Assembly: GCA_023424355.1 (NCBI GenBank)
Contig: JAFAEA010000254.1
Span: forward strand, 1-16,978
Length of the DNA: 16,978 nucleotides
DNA from: Chloroflexota bacterium
Lineage (GTDB): Bacteria; Chloroflexota; Chloroflexia; Thermomicrobiales; UBA6265
Reading direction: 5' to 3'
Below, piece by piece: positions 6,741 to 14,159 of the stretch (position 1 is the stretch's first letter; the number at the start of each line of letters is the position of its first letter). The notes beneath the pieces are model-generated. The model was not told the origin of the DNA. It saw only the letters and a program-made list of their open reading frames with translations, and did not search any database. The translations under genes and the position numbers were made by a program.

Positions 6741-7913
6741 TTATTGGTCGGCCGACGGCATGCCTTCCAACGCCTGGACCAAATCATTCCAAATATCATC
6801 GACATGTTCGATACCGACCGACATGCGCAACAGTTTGTCGCTGATGCCGATTTCGCGGCGAACTTCTGGCTCCATGATGTGGTGACTAATCGCCGCCGGA
6901 TTCTCGATCAGCGTGTCCACACTGCCCAGACTTACGGCAGGTGTAATGAGCTTCACGCCTCCGATAACTGCGCCGGGATCACCAGTGACCTCGAAGGAGA
7001 CCATTGCTCCCCCACCCTCCATCTGGTTCGTGGGTCGATCCGGATTCAGGCCCGGATAGTACACCTTCGAAATCGATGGATGTTCTTGTAGTCGTTCGGC
7101 CAGAATACGCGCGTTCTCAGATGCCGCCCGCATGCGGATTGGCAACGTGGAAAGTCCTCGCAGAAGCAAATAGCCGGAAAGAGGATGCAGCATTCCGCCA
7201 GTTGCGTAGCGGACATTGCGCACGCCTCGCGCAAATTCCTCGCTACAGGCGACGACGCCGGCAAGAACATCGCCGTGACCACCCAGGAACTTCGTAGCAC
7301 TGTGGAGCACGATGGAAGCTCCCAGCTCGGTGGGTCGCTGCAGGATTGGTGTGGCAAATGTGTTATCGACCAATAGCGGTACCTCGCCACAAGCGGTGGC
7401 GATAGCGCGGATATCCACCTCATTTAGGGTCGGATTTACCGGTGATTCAAGAATCACCAGACCGGTGTCTTCCTGAATCGCATCGGCCACGCCATCTGGC
7501 TCAACAAAGGTCGTAGTCACACCCAGGAGGCCGGATTCCAGGAGAAAGTCGGTGGTGCCATACATCGGGCGAATCGCCACAATGTGCGGTTTCCCTTCCG
7601 CCGCAACTGCCAGCAAGCAGGCACTCAATGCCGCCATACCAGAAGCAAATGCGACTGCTGCCTCGCAAGATTCCAATGAGGCAAGCGCCTCCTCAAAGCG
7701 GCTGACGGTAGGATTGCCAACCCGGCCATACACTGGCGGTCCGTCGTCGCGCTGACCGGTGACCAGCATATCGAGCCGGGCGGCCTCGCCTTCCATATCT
7801 CGTGAGGGGTATGTGGTGGAGAGATCCAGAGGTACCGCGTGAACACCGAGATCGGTGAGATCCTCACGCCCGGCGTGAACGGCACGCGTTGAAAGATGGT
7901 GTGGCTTGCCCAC
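6741..7913 (-). CDS. Cys/Met metabolism PLP enzyme (cystathionine gamma-synthase / gamma-lyase family)
   Basis: A 390-residue PLP enzyme of the trans-sulfuration family. Numbering from GTG at 7913, visible features are PVYGRVGNPTV with Tyr62 and Arg64 (phosphate contact from the partner subunit), FASGMAALSA, MYGTTDF with the ring-stacking Tyr118, LVDNTFATP with Asp183, SATKFLGGHGD with PLP-binding Lys208, and VSLGSVDTLIENPA near the C-terminus. The residue two after Tyr118 is Thr, not the Cys found in classical methionine gamma-lyases. Cystathionine synthase, lyase or O-acylhomoserine sulfhydrylase activity cannot be separated by eye. The start is GTG because AAAGGA lies 7 bp upstream; a TTG 30 bp earlier (7943) precedes that site. 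A palindrome-rich gap of about 200 bp separates it from prmA. Confidence 0.9.
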   Translation of the reverse strand: MGKPHHLSTRAVHAGREDLTDLGVHAVPLDLSTTYPSRDMEGEAARLDMLVTGQRDDGPPVYGRVGNPTVSRFEEALASLESCEAAVAFASGMAALSACLLAVAAEGKPHIVAIRPMYGTTDFLLESGLLGVTTTFVEPDGVADAIQEDTGLVILESPVNPTLNEVDIRAIATACGEVPLLVDNTFATPILQRPTELGASIVLHSATKFLGGHGDVLAGVVACSEEFARGVRNVRYATGGMLHPLSGYLLLRGLSTLPIRMRAASENARILAERLQEHPSISKVYYPGLNPDRPTNQMEGGGAMVSFEVTGDPGAVIGGVKLITPAVSLGSVDTLIENPAAISHHIMEPEVRREIGISDKLLRMSVGIEHVDDIWNDLVQALEGMPSADQ

Positions 7914-8012
7914 AGTTCGTTCCTTTCTGTTGAGTTGTTCCAATAACCCAATCTTCGTCTAGCTCGGTGGATCATTCAAATTTTGCGAAAAGGATCTTGA
8001 TGGGTATGGATG

Positions 8013-8101
8013 GTAGCAGGGCAGCTCGGATACAGATGCATCCTCGGTAGCGGGGGAGTTTATCTCCCCCTGACGAAGGGGCAGACGAGCTGCCCCACTA
8101 C
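8013..8101. repeat. Cluster of GTAG-headed REP-like palindromes
   Basis: Three GTAG heads occur in 89 bp: plus strand at 8013-8016 and 8047-8050, minus strand at 8098-8101. The second is followed, after 1 nt, by a perfect 7-bp stem GGGGGAG/CTCCCCC (8052-8058 with 8064-8070) and the loop TTTAT. The third, read on the minus strand, has GGGGCAG/CTGCCCC (8090-8096 with 8078-8084) and a 5-nt loop. The first looks degenerate: it shares GGGCAGCTCG with the third but lacks its own stem, and instead pairs across the whole cluster. The second and third face each other, like REP/iREP pairs. The cluster lies just downstream of prmA and may act as its transcript end. Confidence 0.7.
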
Positions 8102-8121
8102 CGATGTTGGGCGATTCTCGA

Positions 8122-9093
8122 CTAATCGCGAGTCAACACCAGGCTGACCCAGTCTTCGGCGAAACGGCGATTGATCAGGCGGGCGCCGGCGGCTTCGTAT
8201 GCATCGATCACATCCTGCTCGCGGGTTTCGATGATGCCTGCCAGCACCATCTTTCCGCCTGGTTTGGTGTGCGCGACGATGGCCTCGCTCAGTACGATGA
8301 GAATGCGACTAATAATGTTCGCGAGCACCACATCGTACTGCTCACCCCAGAATGGTTCGCCCTCACCCACGCTGCCGAGTTCGACGGCGATTTTGTCCGA
8401 AACGCCATTCGCTTCGGCGTTTTCGGCGGTGGCTTTGACTGCTACAGTCTCGACATCCACGGTATCGACTTTCGTGGCGCCAAGTTTGGCGGCAGCGATA
8501 GCGAGGATGCCGCTACCTGTGCCGACATCCAGCACGGTATCGCCTTCCTGCACCACATCTTCGGTGCCGAGCATGCTCAGCCGCGTGCTGGGATGGAGTC
8601 CGGTACCGAAGGCCATGCCGGGATCGAGAACAACCTCGATATCGTTCTCCTGCGGCTCGAACTCGCGCCATGGCGGACGAATCACCACGCGCTCGCCAAT
8701 GCGATGCACCTGGAAGTGTTCCTTCCAGGCGTTGGCCCAATCCTGCTCCTGCAGGTTGGTGACCCGCACATCGCTGACTCCGCGGAGTTGCCCAAGGAAG
8801 TAGAGCGCCTGCCGCAGATCCTCGAGAATCGCTGGTGTGAAGTCTTCTTCTGGAACATAGGTATGGATGGTGAAGGGCTTCTCGGTATCGATGCCCATGT
8901 TATCGCCATCCTGATCCTGCACATACGGCTCTTCGATGGCGACACCGTTGTTGAATCCGTAGCGACCAAACAGTTCGCTTACGGCCTCCACGGCTTCGTT
9001 ATCGACATCCACCGAGAGCTGGTACCAAACCCGATCCGGTGTGTGCGTAGTGGCGTTCACGCTAATGCTGTGGGGAGCTTGTTCTTCTGTCAC
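8122..9093 (-). CDS. prmA: Ribosomal protein L11 methyltransferase
   Basis: A 323-residue SAM-dependent methyltransferase that trimethylates ribosomal protein L11. The N-terminal domain (about 20-110) has the usual substrate-recognition layout. A linker, QDWANAWKEHFQ, precedes the catalytic domain, which shows LDPGMAFGTGLHPSTRL (156-172), SAM-binding motif I VLDVGTGSGILAIAAA (187-202), an acidic residue after strand 2 (VDTVDVE), and VLANIISRILI where the family has its Asn-containing catalytic loop. The start is GTG at 9093, which overlaps the TGA stop of the upstream nucleotidyltransferase by 4 bp (GTGA), so translation is probably coupled. The length is slightly above the usual 290-310 because of an N-terminal extension. 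Confidence 0.94.
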   Translation of the reverse strand: MTEEQAPHSISVNATTHTPDRVWYQLSVDVDNEAVEAVSELFGRYGFNNGVAIEEPYVQDQDGDNMGIDTEKPFTIHTYVPEEDFTPAILEDLRQALYFLGQLRGVSDVRVTNLQEQDWANAWKEHFQVHRIGERVVIRPPWREFEPQENDIEVVLDPGMAFGTGLHPSTRLSMLGTEDVVQEGDTVLDVGTGSGILAIAAAKLGATKVDTVDVETVAVKATAENAEANGVSDKIAVELGSVGEGEPFWGEQYDVVLANIISRILIVLSEAIVAHTKPGGKMVLAGIIETREQDVIDAYEAAGARLINRRFAEDWVSLVLTRD

Positions 9094-10070
9094 AGAACTA
9101 CCTTGCTGTTATCGCCAACGCTAATACTGCGGGCGCTTCCCTGAATCTCTGCCTTGCTCCCGATCACCGATCGCTGCAGAATTACATCTACGATTTCCGA
9201 GTTCTCTTCCACAATCGAATCGCGGATAACACTGTTTCGCACCAAAGTGCCTGCGCCGATGCTGGCGAACGGACCGATAACAGCGTCTTCCAGAACGGCA
9301 TCGCGGTGGACAAAGCTCGGCGGCACAATCAGGCTACCGGCGCGCTGCGCCGGGCTTGGCGGCTCGGCACCAAGAAGATAGCGATTGGTATCCAGCAACG
9401 CTTCGGCGTTACCGCAATCCTCCCAGACGCTGATCTGGCTGATATTGAACTTCGCGCCTTCGTTGATCATGATCTGAATGGCATCGGCAATGAAGTACTC
9501 GCCCTTCAGCATGATCTTCTGATCAAACTGCTTCTCGATGGCGCGCATGAGTTCCTGCCACTGCTTGAAGTAGTAGATACCGATGACAGCCTCGTGCGAG
9601 ACCGGTTCGGCAGGCTTTTCGATGATCTTTGTGACGTGCCCTTCCTCATTGGTAAGAGCAACGCCGTAGGCGCTGGGATCTTCCACATAGTAGGTGAAAG
9701 CCACGCCATCGGAATCGAGCGATTCCAGCACGCTGAAATCGGCTTCGAAGAGAGCATCCGGGAAGATCATGATGGCATCGCCATCAACGTGCTCGCGTGT
9801 GCGATAGAGCGCATCGCTCTGACCGAGCATTTCCGGCTGCTCCACAAACACCAGCTCGGTATCCGGATAATTTTCGCGGGCCCAGGTTTCGATCTGATCA
9901 CCGAGATAGCCTGTGATGAAGACGATCTTGCCAGGCTCAAGCGGCATCACGCGATCCAGCACATGCGCCAGCATCGCCTTGCCAGCCACAGTAACCAGCG
10001 GCTTGGGCTTGCTCCACGTGTGAGGTCGCAATCGACTGCCGAATCCCGCGACGGGAAGAATGATATCCAC
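9090..10070 (-). CDS. Sugar-phosphate nucleotidyltransferase with left-handed beta-helix tail
   Basis: A 326-residue enzyme that joins a sugar 1-phosphate to an NTP. The N-terminal Rossmann-like domain opens with LPVAGFGSRLRPHTWSKPKP (5-24), the G-x-G-x-R-x-R-P ... K-P-K-P nucleotide-binding signature of RmlA/GalU/GlmU-type enzymes. FPDALF (about 103-108) carries the metal-binding Asp position, and IIEKPAEP and WEDCGNAEALL follow. Residues from about 242 to the end have the hexapeptide-repeat look of a left-handed beta-helix (VIGPFASIGAGTLVRNSVI). The sugar and nucleotide cannot be fixed by eye; thymidylyl- or uridylyltransferase is most likely. The start is GTG at 10070 with GAGGAG 8 bp upstream. 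It lies 60 bp after the cupin gene and overlaps prmA. Confidence 0.9.
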   Translation of the reverse strand: MDIILPVAGFGSRLRPHTWSKPKPLVTVAGKAMLAHVLDRVMPLEPGKIVFITGYLGDQIETWARENYPDTELVFVEQPEMLGQSDALYRTREHVDGDAIMIFPDALFEADFSVLESLDSDGVAFTYYVEDPSAYGVALTNEEGHVTKIIEKPAEPVSHEAVIGIYYFKQWQELMRAIEKQFDQKIMLKGEYFIADAIQIMINEGAKFNISQISVWEDCGNAEALLDTNRYLLGAEPPSPAQRAGSLIVPPSFVHRDAVLEDAVIGPFASIGAGTLVRNSVIRDSIVEENSEIVDVILQRSVIGSKAEIQGSARSISVGDNSKVVL

Positions 10071-10130
10071 AGGTTTCTCCTCAACAGGTTTGTACGGCAG
10101 TCTGCCGAAAACACCATAATTTGGATTCTA

Positions 10131-10610
10131 TTATGCCCCGTCTGCCAGATAGCTTGTAGCAATACCGGAGATTTCGAGCGGCATGGTACGGATATCGGCA
10201 AGAGTGGCGAGCTCGAAACCTTCTGTATGGAAGCCAGGAGCCATGGTGGTACCCACCAGCGCCCAGCTTCCGCCTTCTACGAGTTTGGTTCCTTGCCAAC
10301 AGCCTGCGGGAACAATGGATTGCACTTGCTCGCCAGCGAGGATGTTGCTGCCGAGCGTCTCCAGATGCAGATCGTTATCCGGCGTGATCACGATTTGCTC
10401 GCAAGGGTCTCCCAGGTAAAAATGAAACACCTCATCGGCATCCAAACGATGCAACGCGCTGAACGATTCCGGCGTAATCAGATAGAGGATGGCAGTGCCA
10501 ATCGGCGCACCATTGGCTGATTCCTTGATCCAGGTTTGGCGAAAGAATCCGCCTTCGCCTTCCAGTGGCTGCAATCCGAGCGTTTCAATGATGTCTTGGG
10601 CAGTAGTCAT
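10131..10610 (-). CDS. DUF985 (cupin_5) family protein
   Basis: A 159-residue single-domain cupin of the DUF985 family. Matching stretches are LGLQPLEGEGGFFRQTW (11-27), ILYLITPESFSALHRLDADE (41-60), VFHFYLGDP (61-69), AGEQVQSIVPAGCWQG and WALVGTTMAPGFHTEGFEL. H54, E60 and H63 sit on the strands where cupins bind ligands or metals. The biochemical role of the family is unclear, though the fold resembles sugar-binding cupins and the next gene makes nucleotide sugars. ATG at 10610 has no clear ribosome binding site. The gene starts only about 20 bp past the terminator of tRNA-Glu, leaving no room for a separate promoter downstream of that hairpin. Confidence 0.88.
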   Translation of the reverse strand: MTTAQDIIETLGLQPLEGEGGFFRQTWIKESANGAPIGTAILYLITPESFSALHRLDADEVFHFYLGDPCEQIVITPDNDLHLETLGSNILAGEQVQSIVPAGCWQGTKLVEGGSWALVGTTMAPGFHTEGFELATLADIRTMPLEISGIATSYLADGA

Positions 10611-10630
10611 GGTTCACTACTTCGCGATTC

Positions 10631-10665
10631 AGAAAAACAAAAAAGCCAGAGCAGTGCTCTGGCTT
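10631..10665 (-). terminator. Intrinsic terminator of tRNA-Glu
   Basis: On the minus strand AAGCCAGAGC-ACT-GCTCTGGCTT forms a perfect 10-bp stem with a 3-nt loop (10665-10643). It runs straight into a T-rich tail with a T6 run, a G and a T5 run (10644-10633). It begins 3 nt after the encoded CCA of the tRNA. Confidence 0.92.
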
Positions 10666-10667
10666 CA

Positions 10668-10744
10668 TGGTACCCCGTACCGGATTCGAACCGGTGATCT
10701 TCACCTTGAAAGGGTGACGTCCTGGGCCGCTAGACTAACGGGGC
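10668..10744 (-). tRNA. tRNA-Glu (TTC), CCA encoded
   Basis: A 77-nt cloverleaf on the minus strand. Acceptor strand GCCCCGT (10744-10738) pairs with ACGGGGT (10678-10672), with one G-U pair at the end, then discriminator A and an encoded CCA (10670-10668). The anticodon arm is TCACC-CTTTCAA-GGTGA with anticodon TTC (plus-strand positions 10708-10710). The T arm is CCGGT-TCGAATC-CGG type with the usual TTCGAATC loop. It has its own promoter 13-41 bp upstream and a terminator directly downstream. Confidence 0.97.
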
Positions 10745-10756
10745 GCAGCGGAATGA

Positions 10757-10785
10757 ATACTAGAGGGAAACAGGCGACGTGTCAA
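10757..10785 (-). promoter_or_regulatory. Sigma-70-type promoter of tRNA-Glu
   Basis: On the minus strand a perfect TTGACA (10785-10780) is followed by a 17-bp spacer and TAGTAT (10762-10757). The tRNA 5' end lies 12 bp past the -10 box, which suits a short processed leader. Confidence 0.9.
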
Positions 10786-11196
10786 GGAAAATCGGGGCCG
10801 AAGTTTTGAGGAGATGAAACCGTCTCGAAAAGGGGGTTATTGAGCCGCGATATTCGAAAGTTTCCGCATTATGGAACCTGATTTGCCTATTGTGCACATT
10901 CCGCCTATTATTCTTCTTGTAGTTATCGCCTTGAGTTAACAAGCGAGCAGGGTTCACGCGCAGAAGATGCCGGTTCAATGGGGAACGTCGGCGGCACCAT
11001 GTGGCGATTATCGCCCTATACGCATGCAGTGTTCGTACGCATTATCCTCCAAATACCGCATCGATACGTTGAATTTTACTGCCGCCGGGTATGACAATGG
11101 GTGAATACCTACGCGAAGCGTTCGGTGTGCTCCTTGGGGTATCGTTGCACCCACAGGGGACCAGGCAGAGTCAGAGTTGGCCCTGCAGATCATTTT
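10786..11196. other. Intergenic region between tRNA-Glu and the ABC importer operon
   Basis: About 410 bp between divergent units, with no convincing gene. It must hold the promoter of the downstream operon. The best candidate I see is TTGAAT near 11070 with TATGAC 15 bp downstream, which is too closely spaced to be called. A short hairpin (GGCGATTATCGCC near 11002) is present, but no known riboswitch is recognisable. Confidence 0.5.
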
Positions 11197-11216
11197 TTTA
11201 GACTAGGGGGTCTAAA
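11197..11216 (+). promoter_or_regulatory. Hairpin presenting the Shine-Dalgarno sequence of the binding-protein gene
   Basis: TTTAGAC (11197-11203) and GTCTAAA (11210-11216) are perfectly complementary over 7 bp. The 6-nt loop TAGGGG contains the purine-rich ribosome binding site. The stem ends 2 nt before ATG at 11219. The structure could keep the site single-stranded in the loop or gate start-codon access. Confidence 0.6.
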
Positions 11217-11218
11217 GC

Positions 11219-13021
11219 ATGAACAAGTTGGAGATTAATGCGCTTGTGGATCAGCTCCGCGAGGGCACCATTAGCCGCCGCGGCTTTATGCGCCGCGCCA
11301 CGGCTCTCGGCGTAAGCGCCGGTGCAGCTGGCATGCTCGCCCGCTCTGCCGCCGCACAGACTCCAGAAGCCAGCCCGGCTGCAAGCCCGGCCGGTGATGT
11401 GGTCACCAATGCCCTGACTCGTGAAGAAGCCATGGCTGCACTCAACGAAGCCTTTGCTTTCGAGGAGCCAGGCAACATGGGTGGCGAGATCATCTACCAG
11501 GAAAGCACCGATATCGGCACTGTGAACCCGGTTCTCAGCACCGATGTGTACTCCTCCTACATCAACGGCCAGATGTTCGAGACCCTTATTGGCGGTTCCG
11601 TTGTTGATGGTACCGATGTTCCAACTGGTCTTGCCGATGGCTGGGAAATCAGCGCTGATGGTATCGAGTACACCATCACCCTGAACCAGAACGTTGTCTG
11701 GCACGATGGCACACCATTCACCTCTGCCGACGTTATCGCCACCTTCGATGGTGCCCTGGCCGAGAATAGTCAGAGCGTTCGCAAGACCACCGTCGAGAGC
11801 GTGCTGGATAGCTACGAAGCCGTTGATGACTACACCGTTATCTTCCGCGCCAAGGCTCCATCCGGTATCTTCCTGACCGAGGCTCTTGGTCAGTTTGGTA
11901 TCCTTCCGGCTCACATTTGGGCCGATGTTGATCCGGCTGATTGGCCAAGCGATGGCGGTTCCACCGGAACCGATCCGTCCCGCGTTATTGGTACGGGCCC
12001 GTTCAAGTTCGAAGAGTGGAAGCTCGGCGAAACCGTCACCCTGGTGAAGAACGAAAACTACTGGCAGCCAGAAGAAGTGCCGAACATCGATCGCTTCATC
12101 TTCCAGGTTGTTGGTGAAGGCAGCACCGTGCTCGCCGCCCTGCAGACCGGTGGTACCGATGTCGGCGCCATTCCGTTCGCTGAGGCAGATGCACTTGCAG
12201 AATCCAACCCGGAACTGCAGATCGTTGCATACGACACCACCAGCATGAACTACTACCACTGCAACCAGGATGTCACCAAGACCGAGCTCTACAGCGACGT
12301 TCTGGTGCGCCAGGCCATGCTGTACGCGCTCGACCGCACACTCCTCGCCGACATGGTGTACTTCGGTTACGCCATTCAGGCCGATGGCACCCAGCCGGTG
12401 CTCTCGATCGCTTACGATCCGGCATCCGTCAACACCATCTACAACTACGATCCTGAAATGGCCATGAGCCTGCTTGAGGAAGCTGGTTGGGTTGATAGCG
12501 ACGGCGACGGCATCCGCGAGAAGGACGGCCAGAAGCTGACCATGGATGTGATCTACTCCGAAGGTACCACCACCTACCCGGTGCAGATCCCGTACATGCA
12601 GGATGCCTGGAAGGCCGTTGGTATTGAGGCAATCACCTCTGCCATTCCGTTCCAGACCCTGCTTGATGACACCGACGCCGGTAACTACGGCATCTGTGTC
12701 CAGGGCTTCCAGTGGAGCATCGATGGTGGCCAGGACGCCATGTTCGCCACCAACATGACCCCGCCGAACGGATTCAACAGCATGCGCTACAGCAATGCTG
12801 ATTACGATGCTCTCATCGATTCCAGCAAGACTGAAGTCGATCAGGCCAAGCGCATCGAGATCCTTCAGGAGATGTCCAACATCATCAACGATGATGCTGC
12901 CATCGGTATCACCGTGTTCCGCCAGAACATCATGGGTGCAAGCCCGGTTGTTCACAACTTCTTCCCGAATGGCTACAGCGCCTTCTGGTGGCTGAACAAG
13001 GCATGGGTGGACGCTCGATAG
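11219..13021 (+). CDS. Tat-exported dipeptide/oligopeptide ABC transporter substrate-binding protein
   Basis: A 600-residue family-5 (SBP_bac_5) solute-binding protein that captures peptides, nickel complexes or similar ligands outside the membrane. The N-terminus is a Tat signal: SRRGFMRR with twin Arg20-Arg21, a hydrophobic stretch and an Ala-rich cleavage site near A46. A flexible Thr/Pro/Ala/Ser linker (47-60) follows. No lipobox Cys is present. Core family features are TDIGTVNPVLSTD, QMFETLIGG, VVWHDGTPFTSADV, VIGTGPFKFEEW and NENYWQPEEVPNIDRF. A loop of EF-hand type, DSDGDGIREKDG (about 425-436), is common in this family. The mature protein is probably held by the permeases or the Ala/Pro-rich linker. 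ATG at 11219 follows an AGGGG site placed in a hairpin loop. The ligand cannot be told. Confidence 0.95.
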   Translation: MNKLEINALVDQLREGTISRRGFMRRATALGVSAGAAGMLARSAAAQTPEASPAASPAGDVVTNALTREEAMAALNEAFAFEEPGNMGGEIIYQESTDIGTVNPVLSTDVYSSYINGQMFETLIGGSVVDGTDVPTGLADGWEISADGIEYTITLNQNVVWHDGTPFTSADVIATFDGALAENSQSVRKTTVESVLDSYEAVDDYTVIFRAKAPSGIFLTEALGQFGILPAHIWADVDPADWPSDGGSTGTDPSRVIGTGPFKFEEWKLGETVTLVKNENYWQPEEVPNIDRFIFQVVGEGSTVLAALQTGGTDVGAIPFAEADALAESNPELQIVAYDTTSMNYYHCNQDVTKTELYSDVLVRQAMLYALDRTLLADMVYFGYAIQADGTQPVLSIAYDPASVNTIYNYDPEMAMSLLEEAGWVDSDGDGIREKDGQKLTMDVIYSEGTTTYPVQIPYMQDAWKAVGIEAITSAIPFQTLLDDTDAGNYGICVQGFQWSIDGGQDAMFATNMTPPNGFNSMRYSNADYDALIDSSKTEVDQAKRIEILQEMSNIINDDAAIGITVFRQNIMGASPVVHNFFPNGYSAFWWLNKAWVDAR

Positions 13022-13053
13022 TCCACTCGCGAGAGATCGCACATACGTGTGCA

Positions 13054-13083
13054 CTTTGGGGGCAGCAAATGCTGCCCCCAAAG
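13054..13083 (+). promoter_or_regulatory. Perfect 13-bp intercistronic hairpin between binding-protein and permease genes
   Basis: CTTTGGGGGCAGC (13054-13066) and GCTGCCCCCAAAG (13071-13083) are exact complements around the loop AAAT. No T-tract follows, so it is unlikely to be a complete intrinsic terminator. Hairpins in this position often protect the binding-protein transcript and lower permease expression. The rest of the 145-bp gap has no gene. Confidence 0.8.
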
Positions 13084-13166
13084 CCACCGTTAGTTCTTAC
13101 CCAACAAATACCCTGTTTGCCGGAAATACATGATCTCCATCGCGCAGGGTCTCGAGGATTCGTACT

Positions 13167-14135
13167 ATGACGCGCTATATTGTTCGCCGTCTGATCGGGC
13201 TGATACCGCTCCTTCTTGGTATCTCGTTTATTGTGTTCGCATTGATGAACATGGTGCCTGGTAGCCCGACCCAACAGTTCGAGGGCAATCCCAGCATTAA
13301 GCCAGCAGATATTGAGCGGATTAAAGAAAACCTCGGCCTTAATGAACCCTGGTATACCCGTTATTTTATTTGGCTCGGTAACGCCCTTCAGGGCGATCTT
13401 GGTATTAGCTTCCTGAATGCACAGTCTGTATGGGACACCATTGTGACGGCTATGCCAAATACTCTGGCACTGAGCATTCCGTCGATTATTGTGGCAATCG
13501 TGTTCTCAATTCCCGTGGGTGTGCTGGGTGCTATCAAGCGTAATTCGCTCTTCGATCGCATCACCACCGTCTTTGCCACCATCTTCTACTCCACACCTTC
13601 GATCTGGCTCGGAATGATGCTCATCATCATCTTCGGTGTTCAGTTCCAAAAATGGGGACTCCCGTACCTGCCCGTTGCCGGTACGCATAATCTGCGCGGT
13701 GGTGGTGATCTGTGGGATCGGTTTATTCACCTCATCATGCCGGTTGCTACACTTTCATTGGTGAGTCTGGCTGGTTGGACCCGTTATATCCGCACCCAAA
13801 TGCTTGAGACAATCAATCAGGATTATGTGCGCACCGCCAACGCCAAGGGCCTCACCTACCGCAAGGTGATCATGGGCCACACGTTCAAGAACGCCATGTT
13901 GCCAATGGTTACCCTTGTTGGCCTCAGCATCCCCGATATCTTCGGTGGTTCGCTGGTTGTGGAGAACGTGTTCGGCTATCGCGGTATGGGACAAGTGACA
14001 GTGTTCTCACTGCAAAACAGCGATTACTCAGTTGCTATGGCATGTGTGATGTTCTACGCAATTCTCACCGTGTTGGGCAATCTTATTGCTGATATTCTCT
14101 ACGGCGTGCTCGATCCGCGCGTTCGCCTCGATTAG
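13167..14135 (+). CDS. Dipeptide/oligopeptide ABC transporter permease, DppB type
   Basis: A 322-residue inner-membrane permease. The first helix is IVRRLIGLIPLLLGISFIVF, followed by the conserved MNMVPGSP (27-34) and an extracytoplasmic segment ending LGLNEPWYTRYF, all typical of DppB/OppB. Five further helices lie in 92-322. The cytoplasmic EAA-like loop that docks the ATPase is DYVRTANAKGLTYRKVIMGH (219-238). The C-terminus DILYGVLDPRVRLD is the family ending. ATG at 13167 has a GAGG 9 bp upstream. The next permease follows 24 bp later. No ATPase gene of the complex is in the window. Confidence 0.95.
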   Translation: MTRYIVRRLIGLIPLLLGISFIVFALMNMVPGSPTQQFEGNPSIKPADIERIKENLGLNEPWYTRYFIWLGNALQGDLGISFLNAQSVWDTIVTAMPNTLALSIPSIIVAIVFSIPVGVLGAIKRNSLFDRITTVFATIFYSTPSIWLGMMLIIIFGVQFQKWGLPYLPVAGTHNLRGGGDLWDRFIHLIMPVATLSLVSLAGWTRYIRTQMLETINQDYVRTANAKGLTYRKVIMGHTFKNAMLPMVTLVGLSIPDIFGGSLVVENVFGYRGMGQVTVFSLQNSDYSVAMACVMFYAILTVLGNLIADILYGVLDPRVRLD

Positions 14136-14159
14136 CCTGCGAACGAAAGGAAACCCGAC

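Noticed and set aside
8104..9144. A 346-codon plus-strand open frame
   Set aside because: It is opposite prmA, whose motifs are complete; the antisense product has no recognisable pattern.
9306..10520. A 404-codon plus-strand open frame
   Set aside because: It runs antisense across both the nucleotidyltransferase and the cupin genes, which are well supported.
10978..11010. GGCGGCACC stretch resembling part of a T-box antiterminator
   Set aside because: It lacks the full GGGTGGNACCGCGG core, a specifier stem and a terminator, and the gene downstream encodes a peptide-binding protein with no clear link to tRNA sensing.
11070..11096. Possible promoter TTGAAT ... TATGAC for the importer operon
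   Set aside because: The 15-bp spacing is short and the boxes are weak, so it is not called.
11198..13087. A 629-codon open frame on the minus strand opposite the binding-protein gene
   Set aside because: It is an antisense shadow produced by the biased codon use of the binding-protein gene, has no recognisable domain, and the plus-strand protein is clearly real with a Tat signal and family motifs.
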